The notes below the pieces were generated by a model. It was given only the letters and a program-made list of their open reading frames with translations. It was not told where the DNA came from and searched no databases. 64,000 nucleotides of DNA, taken from assembly GCA_003427395.1 (NCBI GenBank), contig BFEA01000001.1, positions 4,398,252-4,462,251 of the forward strand, written 5' to 3'. This document shows positions 10,823-22,602 of the stretch, piece after piece; positions within the stretch are counted from its first letter, which is position 1; each line of letters begins with the position of its first letter. The stretch comes from Chara braunii. Taxonomy: Eukaryota > Streptophyta > Charophyceae > Charales > Characeae. The position numbers were made by a program, and so were the translations under genes.

Positions 10823-13437
10823 CTGATTGTTTGATTAATTGATTTTTTACACTTGTACTCTGTTATCATTATTCGCAAGTTGCAAAAGTTTTTTTTTTTT
10901 CTTTTCTTCTTACATAGTTAATTAGGTCAGTTGACTTCTATTTTTAGGTTTGGCGGCTCTCTCCAAAACGCGCGTAATTAGGAAATCGCAAAATCGCAAT
11001 TAACCTAATTACCGCTAATTAGGGTCACTGCTAACCTAACCTAAAGATCTAACGACCTATCGGGCTACGGGACGTAAGCGCCAGCCAGGCACCGCGCCCA
11101 ATTAATGCAGATCGGGCCTGAGCACAGCCACATTCAAACGCATCTTTTGGCGACCAAAGTTTGAATCTTTACAGCAAATCGTGCATCTTCCTACTACCAT
11201 TGATCTTCTACTTATGCAAGGAAAATAAGCAACAGCGAGATGACAATCCAGATTACACCATCGTGTAATGAACCCAAGTCGTGATGACACTCGTTGATAA
11301 TGCAAGTCCACAAGTCGTCAACCAGCTGATGAAATATCAATAGTTGAAATCGTTCCCAGATACAAAGAGATGGATAATCATACACAGACGAATAAGCAAG
11401 AGGTTGGGAAGAGAGACTTAGAGGGTGGAAAAGAATATTGCGCCCTCTTCTACTTCGGCTCTCTTCCCAATGTCGCCACCTCAGCAACAATAATCAGAGC
11501 GATATCTGAAGTTCTCCTCAATGTGCCACGTGGCACGTCAATAAGTCACTCATCAGCGCTGGAGCACCATCAACCTCAAGATAAACAGGTACGTGTCTCT
11601 GATCCTTCCACAGTCATGATCCTCTCCTGAATACGACGAATTAGAACAGCTGTATCTCCCTAATGTAGCCGCCACATCAGCCTTGAACACACGTGGCAGC
11701 AGCCACGTCAGCAGCAACGCGTGGCAGCTGGCACGTCAGCAAACCAAGTAGACAAGAGCAAGCCAGCCACCATGCCTGGCAAGCAGCGCGTCGCTGTATC
11801 TCGCAAGTGCCAGCCAAACTAGCGTACAGCCAGCGTCTCAGCATAGAACCGGCATCGTCGTCAAAGCAGAAAGTCAGCATTGACGCAAGACTGAATGAAT
11901 GAATGGCTGGGGAAGTCAGTCCTTATGTAGTGTTGACTTGGGGCTAGATCCCGGATGCTGCCCTCCTCAGTCGCCCAGATCTCAATGCGGACGAGGGTTC
12001 AGATTATTCTGAAACCGAATCCTCTTCGGCCTGGATGCTGTCTTGGTACCTGCACACCACAAGTGAGTGTATCCAGACAAGGGCCAGGGCGTGGTACCTT
12101 TGACTCTACAGTGGACTTTGACCTTTGAATTTCCATACGCAGCGTTCAGTCTCACAGTCGGACGCAGCGGTCTGTGGCCTGGGCAGGGCCTGGTCAGACA
12201 GCCCAATGCAGAACAGTAAGTTTTGCGTGGCCTGGGCCGGATCTGAGCCCCGTACAGCCCTTGCTGCACACAAGTTACTGCAATCGCATTAAAAGCCAGA
12301 TAGTCACTGTGTCCAGTGAGCAGCATTGCACCAATAATACACCAATGGAGGTTCGTAGTACAGAAAACCAATGTCATAGAGAGCTTTCTCTTCGTAGTAC
12401 TGAAAACCAATGTCATAGAGAGCTTTCTCTCTCCTTCAGCAACACAAGAGTCCAGTCCCTTCACACTCCTACTTGGCGCTCAGCGCCCAGCCTACTCCTA
12501 CACAGCTACGATCAGCCTAATAATAGACAATGCAACTGTTGACATCAGCGGCAACCCGAAGTACTTGAAGATGTCGCCCATATGCTGACCATCTCCAATA
12601 CAAGGTAAGTGCCCTCACATCATCATCATCATAATCCTTTGCCCTCCCCTGACTTAACACCCACACCTGTCCTCTCTTGCACCCGAAGACCACCCCTGCG
12701 CCTCACTGTAGTCCAAGCCCACCAGCTATGGTGGCTGGGCTATGGCGCTGCCCTCAGCAGCGCCCTTCTTCCCTGCACGACCGCACGTGCTGCACCTCGC
12801 CTCTCAGCGCCAGCCAGCAGACGCGAGCTCTTGCTCCAGCAGCGCTGCCGCTAGCATGCGAGTGCCTGAATGAGGCAGCCAGGGCAGAGCTCTTTCCTTT
12901 ATGGAAAGAGTTGGCCTGCTCGCGCAGCCTGGCTGCACTGGCCTGGGCCCAGAAGTTTCCGGAAGGCCCCAGGAGGCTGCCTGGTACAGCAGCTACTGGG
13001 CTGCTGGGCCTCGTTTGGTTGGGCGCCCAACTGTCTCTGTATGAGGCTGCGAATCACGCCAGGGCCTGCATTCTTTGGAAAAGCCCGGAAGGCCGTGGAA
13101 ATGTCGGTGTTGCCCGGACTGAGTTTCTTTCAACCAACTGGCGCGTCGCAATTACCTGGACCCCAAATATGAAATTGACAGTCGAGGGCCTCTTCGATAT
13201 GTCAGGCCCGCCTGCACTTAGGGCGGGCACCTCCGCCTTCACTTAGGGCGGGCAATGCTGCAAACAGGGCCCCATAGGCCTACCGAGGACCCAGATCCTC
13301 GCACTTACCTCATGACCTCTTAATGATGCTGAATTCTCCCGATTAAATTTTATGAAATTATTTAATTAAATATTCTGACTAAATGTTAAATCTTATTTAA
13401 AATTTATTCAATTTTATTTGTGCAAATTTAAGTATTC
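10718..13437 (+). other. Element C 5' leader, first part (non-coding)
   Basis: No domain is recognised in the open frames here. It contains a TGAT/TTGA tetranucleotide run (about 10783-10830), repeated 'cacgtcagcagcaacg'-like blocks (11690-11750, recurring at 23210-23240), a 39-bp tandem duplication (12352-12429), a duplicated 'cacttagggcgggca' (13215-13255) and AT-rich sequence at 13320-13437. It stops at the ATTC duplication of element B and resumes at 22603. Being flanked by one element's LTR/primer site and gag, it is inferred to be C's unusually long leader. Confidence 0.6.
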
Positions 13438-14430
13438 TGAAACGGTATTCACCTGTTAGCAGTAGCGAATGCAGATTCCAGGGCTCGATCCCTAGTTCTT
13501 ACCTTACCTGCGTACAGTACCTGTGTCGACCCCGAGAGTTGAACCCGTGACCTGTGTATTCGCAACAGTTGGTAGGCTGTCGTAGGTCCATAGGTTGTAG
13601 GGGTTCGATCTGTTCGATCTGTAGACCTGTCGGATAGTGGTCTTAGTGAGTTCTAGAAGTCGTAGCTGTAGCTCTTCTGAAATGTCAAGTTCGTAGCTGC
13701 TACAGTCCTGAGAGGTCAAGGTCGTAGCTGCTACAATGTTCGATAGGCCAAGCCCACAGACTTCCGGAAGGTTCGGAAGTGGCCTTTCAAAGTTGTCTCA
13801 CATTTGGACAGAGGCAAGTGGGCAAGTGGTGAGCCCAACTGCGTTACGTGAGCAGTGCGACTGCATCGAGTTGGCAGTGCAAACCCAAGCGGTACCGGTC
13901 TCAGTCAGTCACAGTCCAGTCAAGCAAGTACCGTGTGGGACTGTGTGCACCAAGGGCATGGGAAAGGGGCAGACCAACGAGTTACAGAAGTATAAATCAA
14001 GAGGCAGCGCCCAGCCATTCATTCATTCCTGCGTAAGCCATGCAGAAGTGCTGCTTGAGCGACTTGTGCGAGGTGGTCTGCAGAGTGCCCGAAGACGAAG
14101 TGGGCTGAAGAGGATAGTTAGCCATAGCTAGTGAGGGACAGCGGCCACAGCCGCCATAGCAAGACGAGTGTATGAGTACGAGAGCGTGTGTATGCATGTG
14201 GGATATCCAGGGTGATCCGAAGTGAGTGAGTGCGAACAGTGGTATTGGACAGAGTGACGAGAGTTGGGTTGTACAGGCGCTGACGCGCCATAGCCTGTTG
14301 AAGAGAGTTTGTATCTGAACTGTGCTTTCGACTTCCATATCTTTGAGCTTTGAGTGGGCGCTGTGCGCCAGTGTGATCCACCATCTGTTTGCATGAGTGT
14401 GAAGTGGAAAGAGAAGTGAGTCTGATTGCA
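13438..14430 (+). repeat. 5' LTR of element B (993 bp)
   Basis: TG...CA bounded and highly similar to 21639-22602 over its length. The TATA box is at 13991-13997. The right end is fixed by the primer-binding site starting at 14432. Confidence 0.95.
13991..13997 (+). promoter_or_regulatory. Putative TATA box of the element B 5' LTR
   Basis: TATAAAT in the most conserved block shared by the LTRs of elements A and B, about 435 nt before the LTR end. Its position fits a U3/R border, but no transcript evidence is available. Confidence 0.5.
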
Positions 14431-14431
14431 T

Positions 14432-14443
14432 TGGTATCGGAGC
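14432..14443 (+). other. Primer-binding site of element B (initiator tRNA-Met type)
   Basis: TGGTATCGGAGC lies one base after the LTR and differs by one base from the typical plant TGGTATCAGAGC. This fixes orientation and LTR end. Confidence 0.88.
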
Positions 14444-14609
14444 TGGTAGCCGCTATCTCATGCGCCGTCGTTGCCACGGCATGCTGAAGTTGAGCGCCAG
14501 AGTCGAAGTGCGCCATAGCTGAAGTTTGCCATCACCGAAGAAGAAGCCCACCCATAGCTGCGCTGGTGGAGGAAGGTGGCGCGTACCTGCAAAGAAGACA
14601 ACGACGAAG

Positions 14610-14612
<3 letters not shown>

Positions 14613-14680
<68 letters not shown>

Positions 14681-14681
14681 N

Positions 14682-14745
<64 letters not shown>
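14613..14745. repeat. (GA)n microsatellite in the element B leader
   Basis: An almost pure GA run with a single N at 14681. Element A lacks this leader segment. Arg/Glu frames through it are not treated as protein. Confidence 0.96.
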
Positions 14746-14747
<2 letters not shown>

Positions 14748-16132
14748 TGATACAAGATTGGTTGTGCGGTCCAAGAAGGAAGAAGGCGGCCATAGCCGCG
14801 GAGCTCGGACACGGAGGAGAAGAAAGAAGACGAGTAAAAGAGGAAAGAAGACGAACGAGAGAAGAAGGAGCTCCTTAGACAGGCGAAGATGAAAATGATA
14901 GCAGAGGAGCAAGCGGCGAAAAAAAAGAAGCTGGAGGAGGAGATGAAAAGGTTGCAGCAAGGAGAGGCGGAGAGAATGCGGGCTGCAGTAGAGGAAGAGG
15001 TTGAAGAGGAGGAGCAGCTGGAAGAAGAGCCCCACAGAAGAAGAAGATTGGGGGAAGGAGGAGAGAGCAGTGGCACAAGGGAAGATGACCCGTGGGTAGA
15101 GAAGAGGATATAAGAATGGTGGCTAATTTATCATTAGGAGAAGATGAGGAGGCGATGTTGTATGTACCTCAAGAGGAGAAGGAAGCAGCGATTAGGGAGA
15201 TCGAGGCGACGAGTGATCCTCTAGAACGCCAGGCAATAGAGAACGAGAAAAGGTTGGACTGGAAGTTACGCCTGGCGAGGGAGAAGAAGAAGAGGACAGA
15301 GGAAGCCAACCGGATGGCTAGAGAAGTGGAGAGTTTACAAACATGTAGGCAGGAAGTAGAGGCCCACCCTGATGTTCAGGCTAAGTTGGACAAGATCCTT
15401 GGGAGCATTGAGCTCTTAGGTAGGGCCTGGACTGAGCACCATCAGTCTGTTAGGGGCCAAAAAATGGCCCTCCACTCCATCCGATCTGGTTTCAAGGAAT
15501 TCGCGCGCTATGTAATGACCCATGTAGGGACCAAAGTTAGGAAGCTAAGGGAGGGCGCAAAGAAATTCTGCACAGGCGCCATTGAGGGGGCCAAAGTAGT
15601 GGCCGCTGCAGAGATCAAAGGTAGTCCCCGCAAAGAGCCTGTTAAGCTTAAGTTCCTGATTCTTATGGCGGGAAGAATGACGAGAACTTTGATAATTGGG
15701 AGGCTAGCATTAATACTTACGTGTATCTTCAGCACATTGCGCCTGAGGAACAAGTCCTCGTAGCCTTCCACGCGTTAAAAGATGAAGCGGCTAGTTTTGT
15801 CAGGTCCCGCGCACGAGCAGCAGATTGTGAAACCAATATGGTTGCGTATTCCAAACTCACCCCTCTTCACAAATTCCTCAAACTCCTCAGAGAGAGATTT
15901 GTTGACGTCACGCAAGGCGTCAGGGCCTCCGATAAACTGCAAACGATCCACTCACGACAGTTGAAGAGTGCAAGGGCACTCAAGGCAGTTATGGACGATC
16001 TAGTAGCCATCCCAGACCACGGGGTCACTGAGACCCAATTAGCTAACTTGTTCTATCGTGCCATGCCAGAGCCCTTACAAGGGCATTTCTTTGAGAAGAC
16101 CCAACAGGCCACCATCACGTATGACGCATTAA

Positions 16133-17344
16133 ACCACCAGTACCTTTCGAAGCACTCCTCCGGACCTTTTTCTTTTCGGGCTACCGAAGCTCTTTGTTTC
16201 GGTAGGAGGCAGCTGGTAAAAAACAGTGATACCGTGGGCAACCAGTCCTTCGACGTCGGGCGACCGGTATGTCGAGTGTTTTTTTTTTGCCCCTTCCCTT
16301 CTTCTTTTCTTTTCTTTCTTGTTCTTTTTTTTTATGCCCTGAGGGAATTCCCGAGCACGTGTGATAGGAGGAAAGAAACTGGAAGGAAAGAAAAAAGGAA
16401 ACAAATATTTGGCCATGATCGCGGTCAGATACATGCTGGGAAAGTACTAGTGTGAATATGCCCTCAGTTAGGGCCTTTCTTGTGAACGTGATATGCGCTC
16501 TACCTAGCTGGCTAGGCACTGACGAAAAAAGAAAAAAAAAAAGATTTGGCCGTGATTGCGGTCCGATACATGATCGACAGCCCTAGTGTGAGTATGCCCT
16601 CAGTGAGGGCTTTTCCTGTGAACGTGGAATGCGCACTACCTAGCTGGCTAGGCCATATAAAACAAAAAACAAAAAAGAAAAGATTTGGAGGTGATTGCGG
16701 TCAGATACATTCTGGTAAGTGGCAGTGTGAGACTGTGAGTATGCCCCCACTCAAGCCTTCCTCGACCATCACTTCCGAAGCAGCTCGTCGCTGAATGAAC
16801 ACAAGTGATATCTCTGGTTTGGTACGGCCAAATTGAGTAGTGCACGTTCGTAAGCAGTGCACAAGTTGGCGCTGCGCAATTTTCTCCCGAATCCGGGAAG
16901 CCCGCCGTGTCAGAGTAAAGGTACCTGCACTAACGACAAAAATGAGCTGAGTGGCTTTTTGCTTTTTTTTTTTTTTTGAACGGCGTTCTTGATTTATGTC
17001 TGTCTTCCCAGCACAGGGCCACGAGGTCTTCACTGTATGTAGCAATGTTCTAGAGGAAGATCCATTCTCGTTTCAAACCCGAGATACAACTTTCTTTCTA
17101 TTCTCAATTCAAACGGCATACCTCACGCACAAAGGACAAATCTTTTTTTTTTTTTTTTTTGCTTTTCTATTTTTTTTGTTGTCTTGAGAAATCCTGATAT
17201 TGTTCATTGGTCATTCGTTCTCGTTTTCAAAACGAACGACCTCCGCACCTCTGCCCAAGCTCTACCCAGCCTCTACCGACCCGGCCCAAGTCTTCCATGA
17301 ATTCAGGAAGAGTAAAAACTTTAGCTGGGCGGGGTACTGGTGGT
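16133..17344. mobile_element. Non-autonomous DNA transposon, TTAA-flanked, inside element B gag
   Basis: TTAA at 16129-16132 and 17345-17348 flank 1212 bp with perfect 12-bp terminal inverted repeats, ACCACCAGTACC. Element A has the uninterrupted gag at 1328-1331 with a single TTAA, which is direct evidence of insertion. The target duplication could also be read as TA with 13-bp inverted repeats, so piggyBac-like and Tc1/mariner-like origins both remain open. No transposase is encoded. Contents are T/A-rich runs and a tandem array of about 138-bp units. Confidence 0.88.
16408..16800 (+). repeat. Tandem array of about 138-bp units inside the TTAA element
   Basis: Units start at about 16408, 16545 and 16684 with 'tttggccgtgattgcggtc'-like sequence. 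Each carries 'agatacat', then a 'tgtgagtatgccctcag' block, and the first two also 'ctacctagctggctagg'. The third is partial. Spacing is 137 and 139 bp. Diverged fragments of the unit occur near 6640 (reverse) and at 33170-33400. Confidence 0.8.
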
Positions 17345-17973
17345 TTAAGTAGAGAGGTGGTCCTGTTTGAGGCCAAATCCATGTCAGTGTCCACTTTCTG
17401 GCATAAGGATTTAGATCAGGGGAAAAAGTGTAAGGGTCGTACCATCTCTGGCAAGGTCAGGGCAAAGGATCACCTGATCCTTACTTGAGATGAGGGTGGT
17501 ACTGACGAAGTCCCCTACAGTCAGATAGAGTGGGGGCTAGAGGAGGAGGACAGTAGTGTAGGCCAGGGGAGGACGCTGCTGTCGCGACTGGAGGGAGACC
17601 GCAAGGTAGAGGAGGAGGCCAGGGCCAAGGGGGTCGGGCCATGGATGGTCGAGGTCCAGGCGCACAAGGGGTTGGCGGCCAAAGGAACCGCCAAGAGGGA
17701 GGTAGGGGTCAAGGTCCCCCGCCAAATCGCTCGGGGCCCAGTAGACCACAGCGCAGAGGTGGAGAATCACCTCAAAGGTGAGGAGGTTGGCACCCAGGTT
17801 GGCCACAAGGCCGGCCTTGGGAAGATCTGGGCTTGGACCAGAGAGTATGGCAACAACGGATGGAGCAGGGGCAGTGCATCTACTGCGGTGACCTTGCCCA
17901 TATCATTAAATATTGTCCAAAGTATAGGGAACCCCGTTTCGCTGCCCAGGGGTCAAAAGGCAGCCGCCGGTAG

Positions 17974-20900
17974 GGGTCGCAACTGCCCTTACCATTAGGC
18001 CATGTGGGGAAGTGTGTGCGCACCATCAAAAAACTCCCACACCACATGAGCCTATTGCAGAGGTTGCAGGCCAGTGCCTAGTTAGTTGTTTAGAGATTGT
18101 CTCTGTTAGAGTCTCTCTAGGCACTTCCCTCACATGTCTGGCAGAAGAGTTGAAGGAGAGGATGCCGGCTTGGGCCAAGATGAAGAAGGAGAGCAAAGGA
18201 CAGCTGGTGTTAGTGGATTTAGAAGTTTTTAGAAGCAGGGTAGCGGCCCTTATAGACACAGGGGCTAGCCGGAGTTATATTAGTCGAAAAGCGTTGAAGA
18301 AACTGAGGTTAGGTCTTAAAGTCCAAAAGTTGGAAGACCCCATAGTTAGTATCCTCGCAGACAATTGCACGATGCGTATTCAGGATTACGTGAAGGGAGT
18401 CTAGGCGTATCTTCGCCTAGACAAAAATGGCAAGGTAGAGAAAGTACTCCATTCTTTGACTCTCCTCGTAGAGGACAACCTCCATTTCGATATAGTCCTA
18501 GGTATGGACTGGGGAGAGGCAGCAGGGGCCACACTCCACTTGAGAGAGCATGAGTGTAGGCTCCCAAGCCCATCAGGGGAAGTTAAGACTGCTCACCTGT
18601 TTCATGTGTCAGGAGTAGACAACTCCCTGGCACATTGCCGCCTCAGTGCTCCCACGTTCAAGCGATTAGTAAAGAAGGAGCAATTAGAAGAGCAGGTCTT
18701 CATAGCTTACGTGAGGCCTGTCACTGAGCCTACTGAAGAAAAGCCAATAGACCCAGCTATTGCCAAGTTGCTGGAAGAGTTTAAAGATTTGGCAGAGCCG
18801 CCAACAGAGTAGTACCGCGGCCAATCCAGCACCGCATTGAGATAGAGTCTGGCAGTAGAACTCCTAAAGGTGCACTTTACCGAATATCCCCAAGGGAATT
18901 AGAGGAGTCGCGTAAGCAGTTAGACGAACTCCTCGAAAAGGGTTGGATTAGGCCCAGTTCGTCTCCTTTCGGAGCACCAGTTTTGTTTGTCCCCAAAAAA
19001 GAGGGAGAGTTGCACATGTATATCGATTATAGGGGTCTGAATGCCACTACAGTGAAGAATGTTGAGTTGCTGCCTAGGATAGACGATCTTTTGGATCGAG
19101 TGCAGGGCTGCAGATATTCTCCAAGATAGATTTGAAGTCCGGATATCATCAGATAGAAGTCCATCCTAATGACCAGTACAAGACTGCTTTCCGGACAAGA
19201 TATGGGCACTACGAATTTATCGAATTCATCATGATGCCCTTTGGACTGACCAATGCGCCAGCCACATTCCAGCGTTGTATGAATGATGTGTTTAGGCCTT
19301 AGTTAGATAGATTCGTCGTAGTCTACCTAGACGATATACTAGTTTTTAGTAAGACGATCCAAAAGCATCTGGGTCATTTGAGGCAGGTCTTGGAGAAGTT
19401 GAGAGATACTAACTTCAAGATCAATGCGAAGAAGTGCGAGTGGGCCAAGACACAAGTCTTGTACTTGGGCCACGTCCTAGATGAAGATGGCATTAAGCAT
19501 GAGGATAGCAAGATAGCGGCAATTAGAGATTGGCTGATGCCCCGCACGATGACAGAATTGCGGTCGTTTCTAGGCCTAGCTAATTATTATAGGAAGTTCG
19601 TAAGGAACTTTTCCACCATCGCCGCTCCCCTTCGCAGGTTGCTCAAGGAAGATGCAATCTGGAAGTGGGATAAAGATTGTACATCCGCTCTTAAGAAGTT
19701 AAAGCGAGCGTTGATAGAGTACTCTGTCCTCAAGGTGGCAGATCCGTCCTTGCCATTTGTCGTCACCACGAACGCAAGTCGGTATGGTATAGGCGTCGTG
19801 TTACAGCAGGACGACGGCAATGGCTGGAAGCATTACCTGCTTGGGAGGCACTTCAAAGTTTATTCAGACCACGATACTCTTAGGTGGCTGAAAACGTAGG
19901 CCAAGATGACACCTAAGCTACCTAGGTGGGCCGCTAAGATAGATCAGTATAGATTTGAGCTCAAACCAGTCAAGGGCAAGTATAATGTAGTTGTGGATTC
20001 TCTAAGTAGGAGATCATATTACTTTGGAGCTATAGTTCACTATCTGGATATAGGGAGAGACCTGCAAGAGAAAGTCGGACAGGCGTATGCGCAAGACCCT
20101 ATTTATAGTGACCTCCTCAAGAAAGTTAAGGAGGCCCCAGAGACCGAACCAGATTACCGCACTACAGAGGGATTACTGTTCAAGAATACCAACGTAGTAG
20201 ACCGTCTGTGCGTTCCTAATAGTGAGGAGATCCGTAGTTTGATCCTAGGGGAATGCCACGACAAAGAGGGACATTTCGGTTGGCAAAAGACTCTAGCCAA
20301 TCTGATGTATGCGTATACTTGGCCAGGAATGAAAGACGATTGCATAGAGTACGTTCGCCGTTGCAGAGTCTGTTAGAGGAATGAGACAACTACGCGTCCC
20401 CCTCTAGGTCTTCTTCGACCCTTGCCTATACCTGATCAGCCTGGCGATTCAGTATTCATTGATTTAGTGGATGCTAGCATCAAAAGTAGGCATGGAAAGA
20501 GCCAATCATGGTAATAGTGGATAGATTTAACAAATATGTTGTTTTTGGCATAGAAGCCCGTACAAAGTTAGTAATTCATAAGTTTTTTGACTTTTGGGTT
20601 AGTGATCACGGGATCCCATTGCCCATAGTCACTGACAGAGATACCCGGTTTACAAGTCAGAAATGGCAGGAGTTAATGAAAGTATACGGGTCAACGTTGT
20701 TAATGTCGTCTGGCCGTCACCAAGTTGTTAATGTCGTTTGGCCGTCACCCAGAAACTAACGGTCAGACCGAGCAGATGAATAAGATCCTGCAGCAAGTTA
20801 TGTGCATACATTAGACCAGATCAAGTCAACTGGGACGAGATGTTGCCCAAGGTAGCCAGTGCATATAACAATAGCGTGCACTTAGCCACTTGTCGTACTC

Positions 20901-21600
20901 CCAGTGAACTGCATAAGTCCTTTAGACCGCATAGACCGTTTGAAGGACTTAACCGGGACCAGATTCATAAGCTATCGCCCGGTACTAGGGAGTTTGCGAT
21001 ACAGCACAAGAAGGAGTTAGCTACCATTGTTGAAAACCTCAGGAAGGCCCAACACCGAATGATAGAGCAGGCTAATAAGCACTGTCGCCCGTCGCGGTTT
21101 CAAGTAGGCAACCTAGTCTGGGTCAAGTCCAAAGAGTTTGCTCCTGAGGAAAACATTTCGCAGAAGTTATATACAGGGGACCATGGCCAGTTCTAAAGGT
21201 TAAGGGCGGAAAGGATGGGCCGTCCTATACAATAAAGATTCCAGCACGCCTCCACACCTACCCTATGTTCCATGCGTCAAAGTTGTTGTCGTGTGTCACA
21301 AGTCCACAGTTTCCATCAAGAAGATCCATGATCCCCCGTGTGTCACAAGTCCACAGTTTCCATCAAGAATCCATGATCCCTCCGGACATGGATGGAAGAT
21401 ATGACATTGAGGGCATTGTAGGTGAAGACGTATTCAAAGGAGATAGAGGTCGTCCACAGAAACAGTATAAGGTCCGATTTGCGTATCAAGAACCCGAGGA
21501 CGACCGCTGGTTTACTAGAACTGCACTTCTAGAAACAGCTCCCGACGTAGTTAGAGCCTACGAGAGAGAAAGGAAAGGTAAAAATCCGGTCTTGGACTGA
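17974..21600 (+). pseudogene. pol polyprotein of element B (PR-RT-RH-IN-chromodomain), broken
   Basis: Pol lies in the -1 frame relative to the knuckle of gag. The protease has LIDTGASRSYIS near 18250. Stops and shifts, judged against A: TAG at 18402-18404 (A has CAG), a 1-nt deletion near 18805, TAG at 19300-19302 for a Trp codon, TAG at 19897-19899 and 20374-20376 (A has CAG), a 1-nt deletion near 20507, a 28-bp tandem duplication at about 20696-20751, and a 47-bp duplication at about 21291-21384. RT motif A keeps the catalytic Asp ([11 protein letters not shown]) and YLDD is intact near 19330. RNase H lost a 34-codon block including the catalytic Glu region, and TPDAS became TTNAS. Integrase core acids and the terminal chromodomain (about 21395-21570) remain recognisable. 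Stop at 21598-21600. Confidence 0.92.
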
Positions 21601-21638
21601 ATTATTATCGGAGGACCTCGAATTCAGGCCAGCGGGAG

Positions 21639-22602
21639 TGAAACGGCATTCACCTGTTAGTAGTAGCGAATGCAGATCCCAGGGCTCGATCCCTAGTTCT
21701 TACCTTACCTGTGTACAGTACCTGTGTCGACCCCTAGAGTTGAACCCGTGACCTGTGTATTCGCAACAGTTGGTAGGTTGTCGTAGGTCCGTAGGTTGTA
21801 GGGGTTCGATCTGTAGACCTGTCAGATAGAGGTCTTAGTGAGTTCTAGAAGTCGTAGTTGTAGCTCTTCTGAAAGGTCAAGTTCGTAGCTGCTACAGTCC
21901 TGAGAGGTCAAGGTCGTAGCTGCTACAGTGTTCGAAAGGTCCGAAAGTGGCCTTTCGAAGTTGTCTCACGTTTGGACAGAGGCAAGTGGGCAAGTCGTGA
22001 GCCCAACTGCGTTACGTCAGCAGTGCGACTGCATTGAGTTGGCAGTGCAAACCCATGCAGTCAGCGGTACCGGCTCCAGTCAGTCACAGTCTAGTCAAGC
22101 AAGCACCGTGTGGGACTGTGTGCACCAAGGGCATGGGAAAGGGGCAGACCAACGAGTTACAAAAGTATAAATCAAGAGGCAGCGCCCAGCCATTCATTCA
22201 TTCCTGCGTAAGTCATGCGGAAGTGTTGCTTGAGCGACTTGTGCGAGGTGGTCTGCAGAGTGCCCGAAGACGAAGTGGGCTGAAGAGGATAGTTAACCAT
22301 AGCTAGTGAGGGACAGCGGCCACAGCCGCCATAGCTGATAGACGAGTGTATGAGTACGGGAGTGTGTGTATGTGTGTGGGATATCCAGGGTGATCCGGAG
22401 TGAGTGAGTGCGAACAGTGGTATTGGACAGAGTGACGAGAGTTGGTAGGCGCTGACGTGCCATAGCCTGTTGAAGCGAGTTTGTATCTGAACTGTGTTTT
22501 CGACTTCCATATCTTTGAGCTTTGAGTGGGCGTTGTGCGCTAGTGTGATCCACCATCTGTTTGCATGAATGCGAAGTGGAAAGAGAAGCGTGTCTGATTG
22601 CA
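21639..22602 (+). repeat. 3' LTR of element B (964 bp)
   Basis: Pairs with 13438-14430 and starts TGAAACGG 38 nt after the pol stop, the same spacing as in element A. A weak purine-rich 'agcgggag' precedes it. TATAAAT at 22166-22172. Confidence 0.95.

Larger units (their letters stand above)
14889..17973 (+). pseudogene. gag polyprotein of element B, broken and interrupted
   Basis: The frame from 14889 encodes a Lys/Glu-rich coiled-coil-like N-terminus (MKMIAEEQAAKKKK...). Alignment to A shows an in-frame TAA near 15110 and a 1-nt deletion, after which the ANLSLGEDEEA block continues in another frame to about 15700. A further shift near 15700-15760 leads into the gag core (LQHIAPEEQVLVAFHALKDE...FLKLLRERFVDVT). 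At 16132 the reading is interrupted by a 1212-bp TTAA element, and the protein resumes at 17349. The Gly/Arg-rich linker is frameshifted. The CCHC knuckle C-IY-C-GDLA-H-IIKY-C lies at about 17877-17922. The gag stop is TAG at 17971-17973, later than the mutated stop in A. Confidence 0.87.
13438..22602 (+). mobile_element. Ty3/gypsy chromovirus-like LTR retrotransposon, element B (nested in C)
   Basis: The LTRs at 13438-14430 and 21639-22602 both start TGAAACGG and end GATTGCA. ATTC is duplicated at 13434-13437 and 22603-22606. A Met-type primer site lies at 14432. The internal region aligns to element A from gag to chromodomain. It contains a 1.2-kb TTAA-flanked insertion in gag. Many stops and frameshifts make it inactive. 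AT-rich sequence of element C continues on both sides, so B inserted after C. Confidence 0.94.

Noticed and set aside
12677-13246. 189-codon open frame in the element C leader
   Set aside because: No recognisable domain. GC-rich local composition explains the open frame, it overlaps other frames, and it lies in a leader with tandem repeats.
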